Below, piece after piece: positions 1-9,970 of a stretch of 64,000 nt of DNA. Under the pieces are notes generated by a model that worked only from the letters and a program-made list of their open reading frames with translations, was not told where the DNA came from and searched no databases. The stretch's first letter is position 1. Every line of letters begins with the position of its first letter. The position numbers and the translations under genes are program-made. This DNA is from Rhizobium albus (GTDB taxonomy: Bacteria > Pseudomonadota > Alphaproteobacteria > Rhizobiales > Rhizobiaceae), in NCBI GenBank assembly GCA_030160035.1, contig BSNO01000001.1, positions 1,302,001-1,366,000 of the forward strand, read 5' to 3'.

Positions 1-362
<362 letters not shown>

Positions 363-399
363 TCAAAAACAGCCTTGATCGTTTGGATCCGCAGGTCTC

Positions 400-714
400 T
401 CAGGCGGCCTTTCGGGCAGCTTCTTCAGCCACCAGCACGCCCATGATGTCGGCTTCCTTCATGATCAGAAGGTCTTCGCCACCAACCTTGATCTCGGTGC
501 CGGACCATTTGCCGAAGAGAACGCGGTCGCCGACCTTCACGTCGAGCGGCTGGATCTGGCCGTTGTCGGCGCGTGCGCCCGGCCCGACCGCCAGCACTTC
601 GCCCTCCTGGGGCTTTTCCTTGGCCGTATCGGGAATGATGATGCCGCCGGATGTGCGCTCATCGGCTTCGATGCGGCGGACAACGATCCGGTCATGGAGT
701 GGACGGAACTTCAT
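400..714 (-). CDS. groES: Co-chaperonin GroES
   Basis: The 104-residue product begins [18 protein letters not shown] and contains the mobile-loop region [20 protein letters not shown], both hallmarks of the 10-kDa co-chaperonin that caps GroEL. Length matches alphaproteobacterial GroES. An upstream in-frame methionine at base 792 would add 26 residues not found in the family. I therefore chose the ATG at 714, which follows a purine-rich ribosome-binding site (AGGAGGAAA on the minus strand). groEL follows directly. Confidence 0.97.
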   Translation of the reverse strand: MKFRPLHDRIVVRRIEADERTSGGIIIPDTAKEKPQEGEVLAVGPGARADNGQIQPLDVKVGDRVLFGKWSGTEIKVGGEDLLIMKEADIMGVLVAEEAARKAA

Positions 715-866
715 CGTGTTTTCCTCCTGGGACAAACATGCAGGTTCAAGCTCCTCCGTCGGGACGCCGGGTCGGCAGTCCCGCCGTGGCACGGCCCTTC
801 AAGGCGCCGCGCGGCAGGCGATTTGGTGGCGTGCCAAACCCTCTTCAAGAGGGGCACGCAAAAAAA

Positions 867-893
867 TCAGCACTCGCTTTCACGTGCTGCTAA
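867..893 (-). promoter_or_regulatory. Degenerate CIRCE (HrcA operator) upstream of groES
   Basis: Read on the minus strand the sequence is TTAGCAGCA, nine bases, GAGTGCTGA. The CIRCE consensus is TTAGCACTC-N9-GAGTGCTAA. The right arm matches at 8 of 9 positions and the left arm at 6 of 9, with exact N9 spacing. It lies 153 bp upstream of the groES ATG. HrcA repression of groESL is established in alphaproteobacteria; its action here is inferred. Confidence 0.75.
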
Positions 894-1005
894 CACGCTG
901 AATTGATGATGTTTTCGGCATTCCTTGCCGAAATTTCCATCTGGACGGGAAGCGCGAAGCAGAGCACACTTTTGCAATCGGATGACAGCCATGATGAGGA
1001 CAAGC

Positions 1006-1272
1006 ATGCAGTCAGCATTCGAAAAGCAGATGGCGGGTTATGGCCTGACCACCGCCCATATTCTCTACCGCCTGCCAGACCATCCTTCCGTGCTCCAGAC
1101 CTATATCTGGCAGGAATACGATCTTGCGCCCGAGTTTCCCGAGATGCGCGGCTTTCTGAAATTCTGGGAGACCACGCTCGAAGGGCTGTTGCACTCGGTA
1201 CGATACAGCCATCAAAAGCTGATCGCACCGCGCGAGTGGCGAACGGTCAACGGCGAATTCATTCTGCACTAG
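1006..1272 (+). CDS. usg: Usg family protein
   Basis: The 88-residue protein contains GYGLTTAHILYRLPDHPSVL and the conserved WQEYDLAPEFPEMRGFLKFW and PREWRTVNGEF segments of the small alphaproteobacterial Usg family, whose function is unknown. The frame is open back to base 925. I chose the ATG at 1006 because GAGGA (995-999) sits 6 bases before it and because family members start a few residues before the GYGLTT motif. It faces the convergent CNNM/CBS gene 27 bases away. Confidence 0.85.
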   Translation: MQSAFEKQMAGYGLTTAHILYRLPDHPSVLQTYIWQEYDLAPEFPEMRGFLKFWETTLEGLLHSVRYSHQKLIAPREWRTVNGEFILH

Positions 1273-1299
1273 GCGGCGATTGCGTCTGGAAGAACAGCC

Positions 1300-2595
1300 T
1301 CAGGCCTCGGTGGCGTCGCCGATCGGGGCCGCGAGGATCTTGTCGATGCGTCGACCGTCGAGGTCGACCACCTCGAAGCGCCAGCCTTGCGCTTCGAAAT
1401 GCTCGCCAGCTTCCGGGATATAGCCGAAAGATTCCAGCACGAACCCTGCCAGCGTTGCGAAATCGCCCCGGTTGATGGAGACGCCGGCGAGCACGCGGTC
1501 GACGTCGTCGATCGGCATTGCGCCATCGAGCAGCCACGAGCCGTCGTCACGCTGAACCGCATAGGGCAGATCCTCGCCCTCGCGCTCGGGCAGGTCGCCC
1601 GCGATCGCAACGAGGATATCGGTCGGCGTAATGACGCCTTCGAAGGAGCCATATTCGTCGATGACGATCGCCATATGGATCGGCGAATCCCGGAAGCGCT
1701 CCTGCAACTTCAGCACGCTCATCGTTTCGTTGACGTAGAGCGGCGTCGCGATGGCTGCCTCGATCTCCGCGTGGGTCGGCGCACGGCCGAGCGCGACGAG
1801 CGACTTCACGTGCAGGATGCCCATGACATCGTCGACGTCACCGCGGCAGACCGGGAAGCGGGAGTAGCCGCTTTCGGTGATTTCCCGCATGATGGTCTCG
1901 ATCGGATCTTCGATTGACAGCCAGACGGTGTCGGGGCGGGGCACCATGATGGTGCGCACGTCGCGGTCGGCCAGGCGCAGCACGCCGTCGATCATGTCGC
2001 GTTCGGCATGTTCGAAAACGCCGGTCTTGGCGCCTTCCGCAATCAGCGCCTTCACTTCCTCTTCGGTTACGGTCGCTTCTTCGCTCTGCCGGATCCCGAG
2101 CAGCTTCAGCAGTGCTTCGGTGGAGAGGCGCAGGAACCAGACGATCGGGGCAGCGATCACGGCGAGGATCGTCATCGGGCCCGAGACGAAGCTTGCGATC
2201 GCTTCGGAATGGTTGAGAGCGATGCGTTTGGGAACCAGTTCGCCGACGATAAGCGACAGATAGGTGGTGCTCGCGACGACGATGGTGAACGCGATGGCGA
2301 AAGCGCTTTGCTCGATGAAGGACACCTCGCGCAGCACGCTGGCCAGCGGGTCGGCGAATGTCGCGCCGCTATAGGCACCGGCGACGATGCCGATCAGCGT
2401 GATCCCGATCTGCACCGTGGAGAGGAAGCCCGTCGGGTCTTCGGCGAGCTTGAGTGCTCTGCGGGCGCCTTTGCTGCCGTTCTCGGCCATCTGCTCGAGC
2501 CGGATTTTGCGGGATGAAACGAGCGCCATTTCAGACATCGCGAAAAACCCGTTGAGCAGGATCAACAGGAACACGATCAGCAATTGCAGGTACAT
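1300..2595 (-). CDS. CNNM/CBS transmembrane protein (CorB/TlyC family)
   Basis: The 431-residue protein begins with several hydrophobic helices (LQLLIVFLLILLNGFFAMSE), the CNNM (DUF21) membrane domain, to about residue 190. A tandem CBS pair follows around residues 200-325 (MVPRPDTVWLSIED, IDEYGSFEGVITPTDIL). A C-terminal CorC/HlyC domain closes the protein (SWLLDGAMPIDDVDRVLA). Family members are implicated in magnesium/cobalt homeostasis; the name hemolysin is historical. A GTG start at 2670 is possible, but the ATG at 2595 begins directly at the first membrane helix, as in homologues. Confidence 0.9.
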   Translation of the reverse strand: MYLQLLIVFLLILLNGFFAMSEMALVSSRKIRLEQMAENGSKGARRALKLAEDPTGFLSTVQIGITLIGIVAGAYSGATFADPLASVLREVSFIEQSAFAIAFTIVVASTTYLSLIVGELVPKRIALNHSEAIASFVSGPMTILAVIAAPIVWFLRLSTEALLKLLGIRQSEEATVTEEEVKALIAEGAKTGVFEHAERDMIDGVLRLADRDVRTIMVPRPDTVWLSIEDPIETIMREITESGYSRFPVCRGDVDDVMGILHVKSLVALGRAPTHAEIEAAIATPLYVNETMSVLKLQERFRDSPIHMAIVIDEYGSFEGVITPTDILVAIAGDLPEREGEDLPYAVQRDDGSWLLDGAMPIDDVDRVLAGVSINRGDFATLAGFVLESFGYIPEAGEHFEAQGWRFEVVDLDGRRIDKILAAPIGDATEA

Positions 2596-2865
2596 TGGTG
2601 GGGTTGCCGGCTGTCCGGCTCCTCTGATTTGCAGCGCTGCCGGCAAGAGGGCCCGCCGCTGTCGCTTCACGATTTACGGGTTCTGCCAGTGATGTGCAAC
2701 TGCCTCTGCCGCATGAAAGCGCGGTCGAAACTTCACGAAGCCTCTCTCTAAGCATCAACAACTGTCATCGCTGAAGCGTTTCATCCCGGTGGCATTTCGG
2801 TTAAGGAGGGCGGCCTGCGTCGCCGTGGCCAAGAGCCGGCGCGCCGTTTTCTATCGGAGACTATC

Positions 2866-4269
2866 ATGGATACCCGCGTCGACGCGCTCGCCGTCGAGCA
2901 GACAGCCATCCGTCCTGGACTGACCTGGTTCGGACATGCGCGCGCGAGCATGCTGCTCGCAACGCCGCTGATCGGTGCCCAGCTCGGCCACATGGCGATC
3001 AACATCAGCGACACGGTGATGGTGGGCTGGCTCGGCGCGACGGAGCTCGCCGCCACGGTGCTGGCGACGCAGGGGTTCTTCCTCGTCTTCATCTTCGGTG
3101 TCGGCTTTGCCCAGGCCGTGATGCCCGTTGCGGCGAACGCCGAAGGGCGAGGCGACATCCGCGGCGTGCGCCGATCGGTGCGCATGGGGCTTTGGGTGCT
3201 CATGCTCTTTGCCGCGCTCGTCATGCTGCCTTTGTGGCATACGGAAGCGATCCTGCTGTCGCTCGGCCAGGAGCCGGCCATCGCCGCGCTGGCAGGCGAA
3301 TACATGCGCGTCGCGCAGTGGGCCATGTTCCCGGCGCTGATCATGATGGGCCTGCGGTCTTATCTGGCCGTCGTCGGCAAGGCACATGTGCTGATGTGGG
3401 CGACCTTCGTCGGCGTCTTCCTCAATATCGGGCTGAACTACCTCTTCATCTTCGGCAATTTCGGCTTTCCGGCGCTTGGGATCGTCGGGGCGGCGGTTGC
3501 TTCGCTGGGTACCAATCTGTTCGGGGCTGCGTGGCTCTTCTGGTACACGAGCAGCAAGGATGTGCTGAAGAAGTACGAGCTTTACGTCCGCTTCTGGCGT
3601 CCCGACTGGCCGGCATTCTTCGACGTGGTGCGCCTTGGCTGGCCGATCGGGCTGACCATCATCGCCGAGGCAGGGCTCTTTGCGGCTTCGTCCATCATGG
3701 TCGGCTGGCTCGGCACGATTCCGCTCGCCGCACACGGCATTGCACTGCAGCTCGCCTCCATCGCGTTCATGATCCCGCTCGGGCTTTCCAGCGCGGTCAC
3801 TGTCAGGGTCGGTGTCGCCCATGGCCAGCGTGACTGGACAGGACTGCAGCGTGCGGGATGGTCGGGCGTCATCCTGGCTGCCGCGATCGGCTTCGCCGCA
3901 GCGACGACCTTCCTGCTGATCCCGGACGTGTTGGTTGGCTTCTACATGGACGAGACCAATCCGAACGCCGCCGAGGTGATCGCCTTTGCCGTGCCGCTGC
4001 TTTACGTGGCTGCGGCCTTCCAGATCGTCGATGGCATCCAGGCGGTGGCAGCGGGCAATCTGCGCGGCTTGAAGGACACGCGCATGCCGATGATCATCGC
4101 GATCGTCAGCTACTGGGTGATCGGTCTGCCGGCAGCCTATGTCTTCGGATTCCCGCTCGGTTTTGGGGCCATGGGGATCTGGTTCGGGCTTGCGGCCGGA
4201 CTGACTGTTGCCGCCGTTTTCCTGTCCTTGCGCTTCAGCAAACGCGGAGAGCTCGGTCTCATCGATTAA
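2866..4269 (+). CDS. MATE family multidrug efflux transporter (NorM-like)
   Basis: The 467-residue protein has about 12 hydrophobic segments and two MATE repeats. The first repeat contains LATPLIGAQLGHMAINISDTVMVGWLGATELAA; the second starts near LGWPIGLTIIAEAGLFAASSIMVGWLG. Family members exchange cationic drugs for Na+ or H+ across the inner membrane; the substrate cannot be read here. The ATG at 2866 follows TCGGAG. It is separated from ureD by 98 bases and is probably a single transcription unit. Confidence 0.93.
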   Translation: MDTRVDALAVEQTAIRPGLTWFGHARASMLLATPLIGAQLGHMAINISDTVMVGWLGATELAATVLATQGFFLVFIFGVGFAQAVMPVAANAEGRGDIRGVRRSVRMGLWVLMLFAALVMLPLWHTEAILLSLGQEPAIAALAGEYMRVAQWAMFPALIMMGLRSYLAVVGKAHVLMWATFVGVFLNIGLNYLFIFGNFGFPALGIVGAAVASLGTNLFGAAWLFWYTSSKDVLKKYELYVRFWRPDWPAFFDVVRLGWPIGLTIIAEAGLFAASSIMVGWLGTIPLAAHGIALQLASIAFMIPLGLSSAVTVRVGVAHGQRDWTGLQRAGWSGVILAAAIGFAAATTFLLIPDVLVGFYMDETNPNAAEVIAFAVPLLYVAAAFQIVDGIQAVAAGNLRGLKDTRMPMIIAIVSYWVIGLPAAYVFGFPLGFGAMGIWFGLAAGLTVAAVFLSLRFSKRGELGLID

Positions 4270-4367
4270 AGCCCGAGCGCACAATTTGCATGCAGTGAGC
4301 CCCTGCGCTCAGAAATTACGCATGACGCCGTTGCGCATGGAGGAGCGTTGGGTAAACTGCGCGGCGC

Positions 4368-5225
4368 ATGCTCCAAATCAGCCCCAACATTTTGCCTGTC
4401 GCACATACGGTGCCTACGCTCCAGCGCGCGCGGGGCGATGGCCGCATCGCCGTGAAAAGTGCTGGCGGGATCAATCGGCTGGCGGTGCTCTATCAGGATG
4501 GTTGCGCCAAGATCCGGTTGCCGCGGGCAGCGCCCGGAGCGCCGCTGGAAGCGGTGCTGATCAACACCGCCGGCGGCCTGACGGGCGGGGACCGCATGAA
4601 CTGGTCTATTTCCGTCGGGCAGGGCGCCGGGGCAAGTGTGACAACGCAAGCCTGCGAACGCATCTACAAGACGACGGGTCCCGCCGCACGCGTCGAAACC
4701 CGCATCGAAATCGCCGCTGAGGGCAGCCTCGCTTTCCTGCCGCAGGAAACGATCCTCTTCGACCGCTCTTCCTTCGAGCGTTCGTTGTCGGCCGATCTAG
4801 ATGCCAGTGCCCGGCTCCTGGTGGTCGAGCCACTCGTTTTCGGCCGGCAGGCGATGGGCGAGGACGTGCTGGCGGCCCATTATCGCGACCGTTGGCGCAT
4901 TCGGGTCGATGGACGGCTCGTGCATGGCGAAGACGTGGCGATGGACGGCGATGTGCAAGCGCTTCTCGGCCACCGCGCCGTCACCAACGGGGCACGCGCG
5001 ATTGCGACCGTGCTCGTCATCGGAAGCGAGGTCGAGACGCAGCTCGATGCGGTGCGTACCATCATCGGCGACGACGGCGGAGCCAGTGCCTGGCGCGTTG
5101 GTGGAAGTGGCAAACTTCTTGCCCGTATCGTCGCGCCGGACAGCTACGATCTGCGCAAACGGCTGATACCGCTGATCGCCCTGCTCAATGGGCGTGCAGG
5201 GCTGCCTAAAATTTGGACGACATGA
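4368..5225 (+). CDS. ureD: Urease accessory protein UreD
   Basis: The 285-residue protein carries the UreD landmarks [26 protein letters not shown] and [10 protein letters not shown], and the [15 protein letters not shown] region. UreD binds the urease apoprotein and, with UreF and UreG, forms the nickel-delivery scaffold. It is the first gene of the urease cluster, 31 bases before ureA, the normal order in alphaproteobacteria. There is no strong ribosome-binding site at the ATG, so a slightly different start is possible. Confidence 0.95.
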   Translation: MLQISPNILPVAHTVPTLQRARGDGRIAVKSAGGINRLAVLYQDGCAKIRLPRAAPGAPLEAVLINTAGGLTGGDRMNWSISVGQGAGASVTTQACERIYKTTGPAARVETRIEIAAEGSLAFLPQETILFDRSSFERSLSADLDASARLLVVEPLVFGRQAMGEDVLAAHYRDRWRIRVDGRLVHGEDVAMDGDVQALLGHRAVTNGARAIATVLVIGSEVETQLDAVRTIIGDDGGASAWRVGGSGKLLARIVAPDSYDLRKRLIPLIALLNGRAGLPKIWTT

Positions 5226-5256
5226 GCCGCTTTCGAGGCTTGAGGATTGGATCGAC

Positions 5257-5559
5257 ATGAATTTGACGCCGCGCGAAAAGGACAAATTGCTGATCTCGAT
5301 GGCCGCGATTGTCGCGCGCCGTCGGTTGGAGCGGGGCGTGAAGCTCAACTACCCGGAGGCGATCGCGCTGATCACGGATTTCGTGGTGGAGGGAGCGCGC
5401 GACGGCCGTCCCGTGGCGGAGCTGATGGAAGCGGGCGCCGGCGTCATCACGCGGGAACAGGTCATGGAAGGCATCGCCGAGATGATCCACGACGTTCAGG
5501 TCGAGGCGACATTTCCGGACGGCACGAAGCTCGTCACCGTCCACCAGCCCATCCGCTAG
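5257..5559 (+). CDS. ureA: Urease subunit gamma
   Basis: The 100-residue protein starts [20 protein letters not shown] and contains [22 protein letters not shown] and the C-terminal [20 protein letters not shown], all diagnostic of urease gamma. Length is typical (100 aa). It forms the cytoplasmic (UreA-UreB-UreC)3 holoenzyme that hydrolyses urea to ammonia and carbamate. I chose the ATG at 5257 because family members begin MNLTPREK. ureB follows after 11 bases. Confidence 0.98.
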   Translation: MNLTPREKDKLLISMAAIVARRRLERGVKLNYPEAIALITDFVVEGARDGRPVAELMEAGAGVITREQVMEGIAEMIHDVQVEATFPDGTKLVTVHQPIR

Positions 5560-5570
5560 GAGCCGCGCTC

Positions 5571-5876
5571 ATGATCCCAGGTGAAATCATCACGGCCGCA
5601 GGTGACATCGAGCTGAATGTTGGTGCGGAAACGACCACGATCACGGTGGCGAATACAGGCGATCGGCCCGTCCAGGTCGGCAGCCACTATCACTTCTTCG
5701 AAGCCAATCCCGCGCTTCGGTTCGACCGGGACAAGGCGCGCGGAATGCGCCTCGACATCGCCGCGGGAACGGCCGTGCGGTTCGAGCCGGGGCAGATGCG
5801 CGATGTGTCGCTGGTGCCGATTTCCGGCAATCGCACCATCTATGGCTTCCGCCAAGAGATCATGGGCAAGCTTTGA
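5571..5876 (+). CDS. ureB: Urease subunit beta
   Basis: The 101-residue product begins [16 protein letters not shown] and has the conserved [22 protein letters not shown] and GNRTIYGF motifs of urease beta. Length is normal for the family. The ATG at 5571 follows AGGAG (5558-5562) overlapping the end of ureA, so translation is probably coupled. In most bacteria ureC follows at once; here an antisense gene separates them by about 0.8 kb. Confidence 0.98.
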   Translation: MIPGEIITAAGDIELNVGAETTTITVANTGDRPVQVGSHYHFFEANPALRFDRDKARGMRLDIAAGTAVRFEPGQMRDVSLVPISGNRTIYGFRQEIMGKL

Positions 5877-5908
5877 TTGCCCATGCGCTCCAGTTGCGGG
5901 TGCCGCGA

Positions 5909-6556
5909 TTATTGCGGCTGAGCGGTCGGTTCTTCGGTGTCGGTTGCCGCATCGGCATCAGCCGGCATTTCGCTTTCGGCCGGCATCGCTGCGTCGTCTT
6001 CGGCAGGGGCGTCATCGCCGTTTTCGATGGTCTCGTCGCTGACGCCCGCATCCGGCGCAACGCCACGCACGAAGATCGTGGCGTCCGGCTCGTCAAGCAG
6101 AATGGACACGACATCGGCGATGTTGACCCGTTGCGAGTTCAACGCGTTGTAGAAAATCGCGCTGCTTTCCAGGCCGTTCTGGAGTTCGTCGATGCGCTCG
6201 GCGTTTTCAGTAACCGCCTCTTCAAGTTCGGCCGGCGCACCGCCGTCGATCATGTCGCTCAAATAGACGACATCGATGCGCTCCATGTTCGTGATGATCT
6301 TCACCCGGTCGACGCTTTCAGACAGGTTCTCAATGGACGCCATCAGATCTTCGAGCCGCTCGGCAGCGCGCGTGCCTTCGACGGAGATCTCGGAATCGGC
6401 GATGCTCTCGGACGGATCCTGGCTCTCGAAGCTCTGCGCAAGTACGGGAGCAGAGAAGGCAAGCGCTGCGGCGAGCACCGTCGCCGCCAAAAGACTGCCC
6501 TTGTGCGAGAAACCGCCATGCGCGTTTCGTCTGCTCGTCGTGGTCACGTTTTCCAT
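5909..6556 (-). CDS. Exported acidic protein of unknown function inside the urease operon
   Basis: I do not recognise a named domain. The 215-residue product starts MENVTTTSRR and has a signal peptide (hydrophobic core SLLAATVLAAALAFSAPVLA, likely cleavage before QSFES). A helical region of about 110 residues follows (VEGTRAAERLEDLMASIENL). The tail of about 50 residues is almost all D, E, A, P and T. It lies on the opposite strand between ureB and ureC, 32 bases from ureB and 133 from ureC. Hypothetical exported ORFs within ure clusters are known from rhizobia. The frame is open to 6691, but the ATG at 6556 places the signal sequence correctly. Confidence 0.75.
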   Translation of the reverse strand: MENVTTTSRRNAHGGFSHKGSLLAATVLAAALAFSAPVLAQSFESQDPSESIADSEISVEGTRAAERLEDLMASIENLSESVDRVKIITNMERIDVVYLSDMIDGGAPAELEEAVTENAERIDELQNGLESSAIFYNALNSQRVNIADVVSILLDEPDATIFVRGVAPDAGVSDETIENGDDAPAEDDAAMPAESEMPADADAATDTEEPTAQPQ

Positions 6557-6689
6557 CCTGACAAAGATTGCTGTGGCTATTCGAATTGCGCCCGAGGCGC
6601 TCGCCGCGCTCATAGCCCAGTTCGGGGTTCGATGTCGAACGTGATTGTTCTCGCTTCGCTTTTCAATATGCATCCAGGGAAACAATGCC

Positions 6690-8402
6690 ATGCCCGCCAG
6701 GATTGACCGCGCTTCCTACGCCGACATGTTCGGCCCGACCGTTGGCGACAAGGTGCGCTTGGCGGACACCGAACTCTTCATCGAAGTGGAGGCGGACCAT
6801 ACGATCTATGGCGAAGAGGTGAAATTCGGTGGCGGCAAAGTCATCCGTGATGGCATGGGCCAGAGCCAGGTGGCGCGCGCGGATGGCGCGGTCGACACAG
6901 TTATCACGAATGCTCTCATCGTCGATTATACCGGCATCTACAAAGCCGATATCGGGTTGAAGAACGGCACGATCGCCGCCATCGGCAAGGCGGGCAACCC
7001 CGACACGCAGCCCGGCGTCACCATCATCGTCGGGCCCGGAACGGAAGTGATCGCCGGGGAAGGCAAGATTGTTACGGCAGGCGGCTTCGATTCCCACATC
7101 CACTTCATCTGCCCGCAGCAGATCGAGGAGGCGCTGATGTCGGGGCTCACGACGATGCTCGGCGGCGGCACTGGTCCCGCCCATGGCACGCTCGCCACCA
7201 CATGCACGCCCGGGCCCTGGCATATCGGCCGGATGATCCAGTCCTTCGATGCCTTTCCGATGAACATCGGCATTTCCGGCAAGGGCAATGCCTCGCTGCC
7301 CAAGGCACTGGAGGAGATGGTGCTCGGTGGCGCCTGCGCGCTAAAGCTGCATGAAGACTGGGGCACGACGCCGGCGGCGATCGACTGCTGCCTTTCGGTG
7401 GCCGATGCGTTCGACGTGCAGGTGATGATCCACACCGATACGCTCAACGAAAGCGGCTTCGTGGAATCCACGGTCGAGGCGCTGAAGGGCCGCACCATCC
7501 ACGCGTTTCATACAGAGGGGGCAGGTGGTGGCCACGCGCCGGACATCATCCGGGTCTGCGGGCTGGAAAACGTGATTCCGTCCTCGACCAATCCGACGCG
7601 TCCCTACACGGTTAACACCATCGCCGAGCACCTCGACATGCTGATGGTGTGCCACCATCTCTCGCCGTCCATTCCGGAGGATGTGGCCTTTGCTGAGAGC
7701 CGCATCCGCAAGGAGACGATCGCTGCCGAAGACATTCTGCACGATCTCGGTGCCTTTTCGATCATTGCCTCGGACAGCCAGGCCATGGGGCGCGTCGGTG
7801 AAGTGATCATTCGCACCTGGCAGACGGCCGACAAGATGAAGCGGCAGCGCGGGAGATTGGCTGGCGAGACGGGCGACAACGACAATGCGCGGGTGAAGCG
7901 CTACATCGCCAAATACACGATCAATCCCGCCATCGCCCACGGGATCAGCAAGCATATCGGCTCGATCGAGGTCGGAAAGCGTGCCGATCTCGTGGTCTGG
8001 GATCCGGCATTTTTCGGGGTGAAGCCGGCCATGGTGCTTCTCGGCGGCACGATCGCGGCCGCGCCCATGGGCGATCCCAACGCCTCCATCCCGACACCGC
8101 AACCGGTGCACTACCGGCCGATGTTCGGCGGGTATGGCGGCGGTCCGGCTGCCTCATCAGTCACGTTTGTATCGCAAGCTGCCCTCGATGACGGGTTGCA
8201 GCACCGGCTTGGCGTCTCGAAAGGCATGTTGGCCGTGGAGAACACCCGCGGTGGCATTTCGAAGCGCTCCATGAAGCTCAACGATGCGCTGCCGCATGTC
8301 GAAGTCGATCCGGAAACCTACGAGGTGCGCGCCGACGGGGAGCTTCTGACCTGCGAGCCGGCGACCGTGCTGCCGATGGCCCAGCGCTATTTCCTCTTCT
8401 GA
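6690..8402 (+). CDS. ureC: Urease subunit alpha (catalytic)
   Basis: The 570-residue catalytic subunit carries the dinuclear nickel site: H136 and H138 in SHIHF, carbamylated K219 in [12 protein letters not shown]248, H274 and D362 in ASDSQAMG. The catalytic flap has C321 and H322 in [13 protein letters not shown]. Length is typical. The ATG at 6690 gives the family start [17 protein letters not shown]. All catalytic residues are present, so the enzyme should be active when UreDEFG are made. Confidence 0.99.
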   Translation: MPARIDRASYADMFGPTVGDKVRLADTELFIEVEADHTIYGEEVKFGGGKVIRDGMGQSQVARADGAVDTVITNALIVDYTGIYKADIGLKNGTIAAIGKAGNPDTQPGVTIIVGPGTEVIAGEGKIVTAGGFDSHIHFICPQQIEEALMSGLTTMLGGGTGPAHGTLATTCTPGPWHIGRMIQSFDAFPMNIGISGKGNASLPKALEEMVLGGACALKLHEDWGTTPAAIDCCLSVADAFDVQVMIHTDTLNESGFVESTVEALKGRTIHAFHTEGAGGGHAPDIIRVCGLENVIPSSTNPTRPYTVNTIAEHLDMLMVCHHLSPSIPEDVAFAESRIRKETIAAEDILHDLGAFSIIASDSQAMGRVGEVIIRTWQTADKMKRQRGRLAGETGDNDNARVKRYIAKYTINPAIAHGISKHIGSIEVGKRADLVVWDPAFFGVKPAMVLLGGTIAAAPMGDPNASIPTPQPVHYRPMFGGYGGGPAASSVTFVSQAALDDGLQHRLGVSKGMLAVENTRGGISKRSMKLNDALPHVEVDPETYEVRADGELLTCEPATVLPMAQRYFLF

Positions 8403-8487
8403 CCAAATGCCGCAATCCTGACCTCGATCAGTGAGGAACCTGACCCAGTGCTTCACGTTGCCCTTCATCCAACGATGGAGGTGAAAT

Positions 8488-8934
8488 ATGAGCGATATCA
8501 ATCTCTAACACGATGGCTGGGTTGTCGTCGCGGATGGAGAAAAGGCGCTGTTCCTGCGCAATGAGGGCGACGCCGACTATCCCAATCTTCAGGTCTTCCG
8601 GGAGATGGAACAGGACAATCCGCCGACGCGCGAACAGGGCACGGATCGCCCCGGCCGCCTTCACGACGCCGGCGGTCCGCATCGTTCTGGCGTCGAGACA
8701 ACCGACTGGCAGCAATTGGGCAAGGAGCGGTTCGCGAAGGAGATCGCGGAGCGCCTCTACAAATGCGCACACGCCAACCGTTTTAAGGAGTTGGTGATCG
8801 TCGCCCCACCGAAAGTTCTCGGTGAAATGCGTGACGCGTTGCACCAGGAGGTTCTGGATCGCGTCGTCAGCGAGGTGCCGAAGACGCTGACCAACCACTC
8901 AATCGACAAAATCGAAAATCTGCTTCTGCACTAG
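8488..8934 (+). pseudogene. Host-attachment family protein (PF10116-like) with an in-frame stop at codon 7
   Basis: A strong ribosome-binding site (GGAGG, 8477-8481) precedes ATG 8488. The frame reads MSDINL, then TAA at 8506-8508, then HDGWVVVADGEKALFLRNEG and on without interruption to 8934. The continuation (MEQDNPPTREQGTDRPGR, KERFAKEIAERLY, VIVAPPKVLGEMR, EVPKTLTNHSIDKIE) is characteristic of the 'protein required for attachment to host cells' family. Family members begin MSDI-L-HD-W, so the stop replaces one codon. It could be a nonsense mutation such as CAA to TAA, or a base-call error. Restart at ATG 8605 would lose 39 residues. It lies between ureC and ureE. Confidence 0.8.
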
Positions 8935-8981
8935 CTGCGTACTGTCTTTGAGAACAACAACGCCGCGGCTGAGGAAGCATC

Positions 8982-9392
8982 ATGAAATTCGTTTGGGTCT
9001 ACCTCGTCGCGGCGGTCGTCTTTCTGACGATCGACGCCATCTGGCTTGGTTATGTGGCGCGCGATTTCTACAAGGATCGCCTCGGTTCGCTGCTGCTGGA
9101 ACGCCCCCGGTTCGGTATTGCCGGGGGTTTTTATGCCATCTTCGTCATTGGCCTGATCTATTTCGCGATCGCCCCAGGCCTCAACGCGCAAAGCTTCGGC
9201 CTGACCGTGTTCAACGCGTTCCTCTTCGGCCTCTTCTGCTACATGACCTACGACGCGACGAACCTCTCCACCATCAAGGGTTTCGATACCACAGTCGCGG
9301 TGGTCGACACGCTGTGGGGCGCCACGCTCAGTGCCTTTACCGCTGGCGTCACCTATTTCGTCGTCCGCGCCTTCTCGCTTTGGCATGGATGA
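8982..9392 (+). CDS. DUF2177 family membrane protein
   Basis: The 136-residue protein has four hydrophobic helices. It shows the DUF2177 pattern: FLTIDAIWLGYVARDFYKDRLG near the N terminus, then FGLFCYMTYDATNLSTIKGF and VVDTLWGATLSAFTAGVTYF. The function of this family is unknown. It sits between the host-attachment gene and ureE on the urease strand and may be co-transcribed with ureE, though a specific link with urease is not established. Confidence 0.88.
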   Translation: MKFVWVYLVAAVVFLTIDAIWLGYVARDFYKDRLGSLLLERPRFGIAGGFYAIFVIGLIYFAIAPGLNAQSFGLTVFNAFLFGLFCYMTYDATNLSTIKGFDTTVAVVDTLWGATLSAFTAGVTYFVVRAFSLWHG

Positions 9393-9430
9393 TGCATCTT
9401 CTGTCCCGGTAGCAATGACTGGGATCGAAG

Positions 9431-9970
9431 ATGGAAAGAGCAAGTTCAGTCCTCAAAAAGGGCGCATGGTCGGGCGAGGCGCAAGATAGCGTGACGCTTG
9501 ACGAGACGGCGCGGAACCGGCGGCGTCTAAGGCTTGCGAGCGATGGCGGCATGGAGTTTCTTCTCGATCTTCCCCATGCGGTGCTGCTGCGCGATGGCGA
9601 TGGCCTGCAACTGACCGGCGGTGCGGTGATCGTCGTGCGATCCAAGCCGGAAGACCTCTATGAGGTCCGGGCCCAGGAGCCTTCGGCGCAGGCGCTCTTG
9701 CGGCTGGCCTGGCATATCGGCAACCGCCACCTTCCGTCCCAGATATTCGACGACCGCATCCTGATCCGGCGCGACCACGTCATCCGGCAGATGCTCGAAG
9801 GCTTGGGCGCGGTCGTGACGGAGGTCAGCGCTCCCTTCGATCCGGAAGGCGGCGCCTATGACGGTGCTGAGGCCGGGCACGACCACCATCATGGCCATCA
9901 CGATCACGGCTCAGGCCACGGCCATTCCCATTCGCATGATCGGCACCATCACGACCATGATCATCACTGA
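9431..9970 (+). CDS. ureE: Urease accessory protein UreE (nickel metallochaperone)
   Basis: The 179-residue protein has the UreE N-terminal peptide-binding domain (LTLDETARNRRRLRLASDGG region) and the metal-binding domain with LAWHIGNRHLPSQIF and VIRQMLEGLGA. The last 30 residues hold about 16 histidines alternating with Asp, Gly and Ser, a nickel-binding tail of the kind seen in Klebsiella UreE. It donates nickel to UreG. The stop overlaps the ureF start by 14 bases, implying translational coupling. Confidence 0.95.
   Translation: MERASSVLKKGAWSGEAQDSVTLDETARNRRRLRLASDGGMEFLLDLPHAVLLRDGDGLQLTGGAVIVVRSKPEDLYEVRAQEPSAQALLRLAWHIGNRHLPSQIFDDRILIRRDHVIRQMLEGLGAVVTEVSAPFDPEGGAYDGAEAGHDHHHGHHDHGSGHGHSHSHDRHHHDHDHH

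Noticed and set aside
2851-4284. 477-residue minus-strand ORF opposite the MATE gene
   Set aside because: It is an antisense shadow caused by GC-rich codon usage; composition is Arg/His/Asp-rich with no family motif, while the plus strand has a clear MATE protein.
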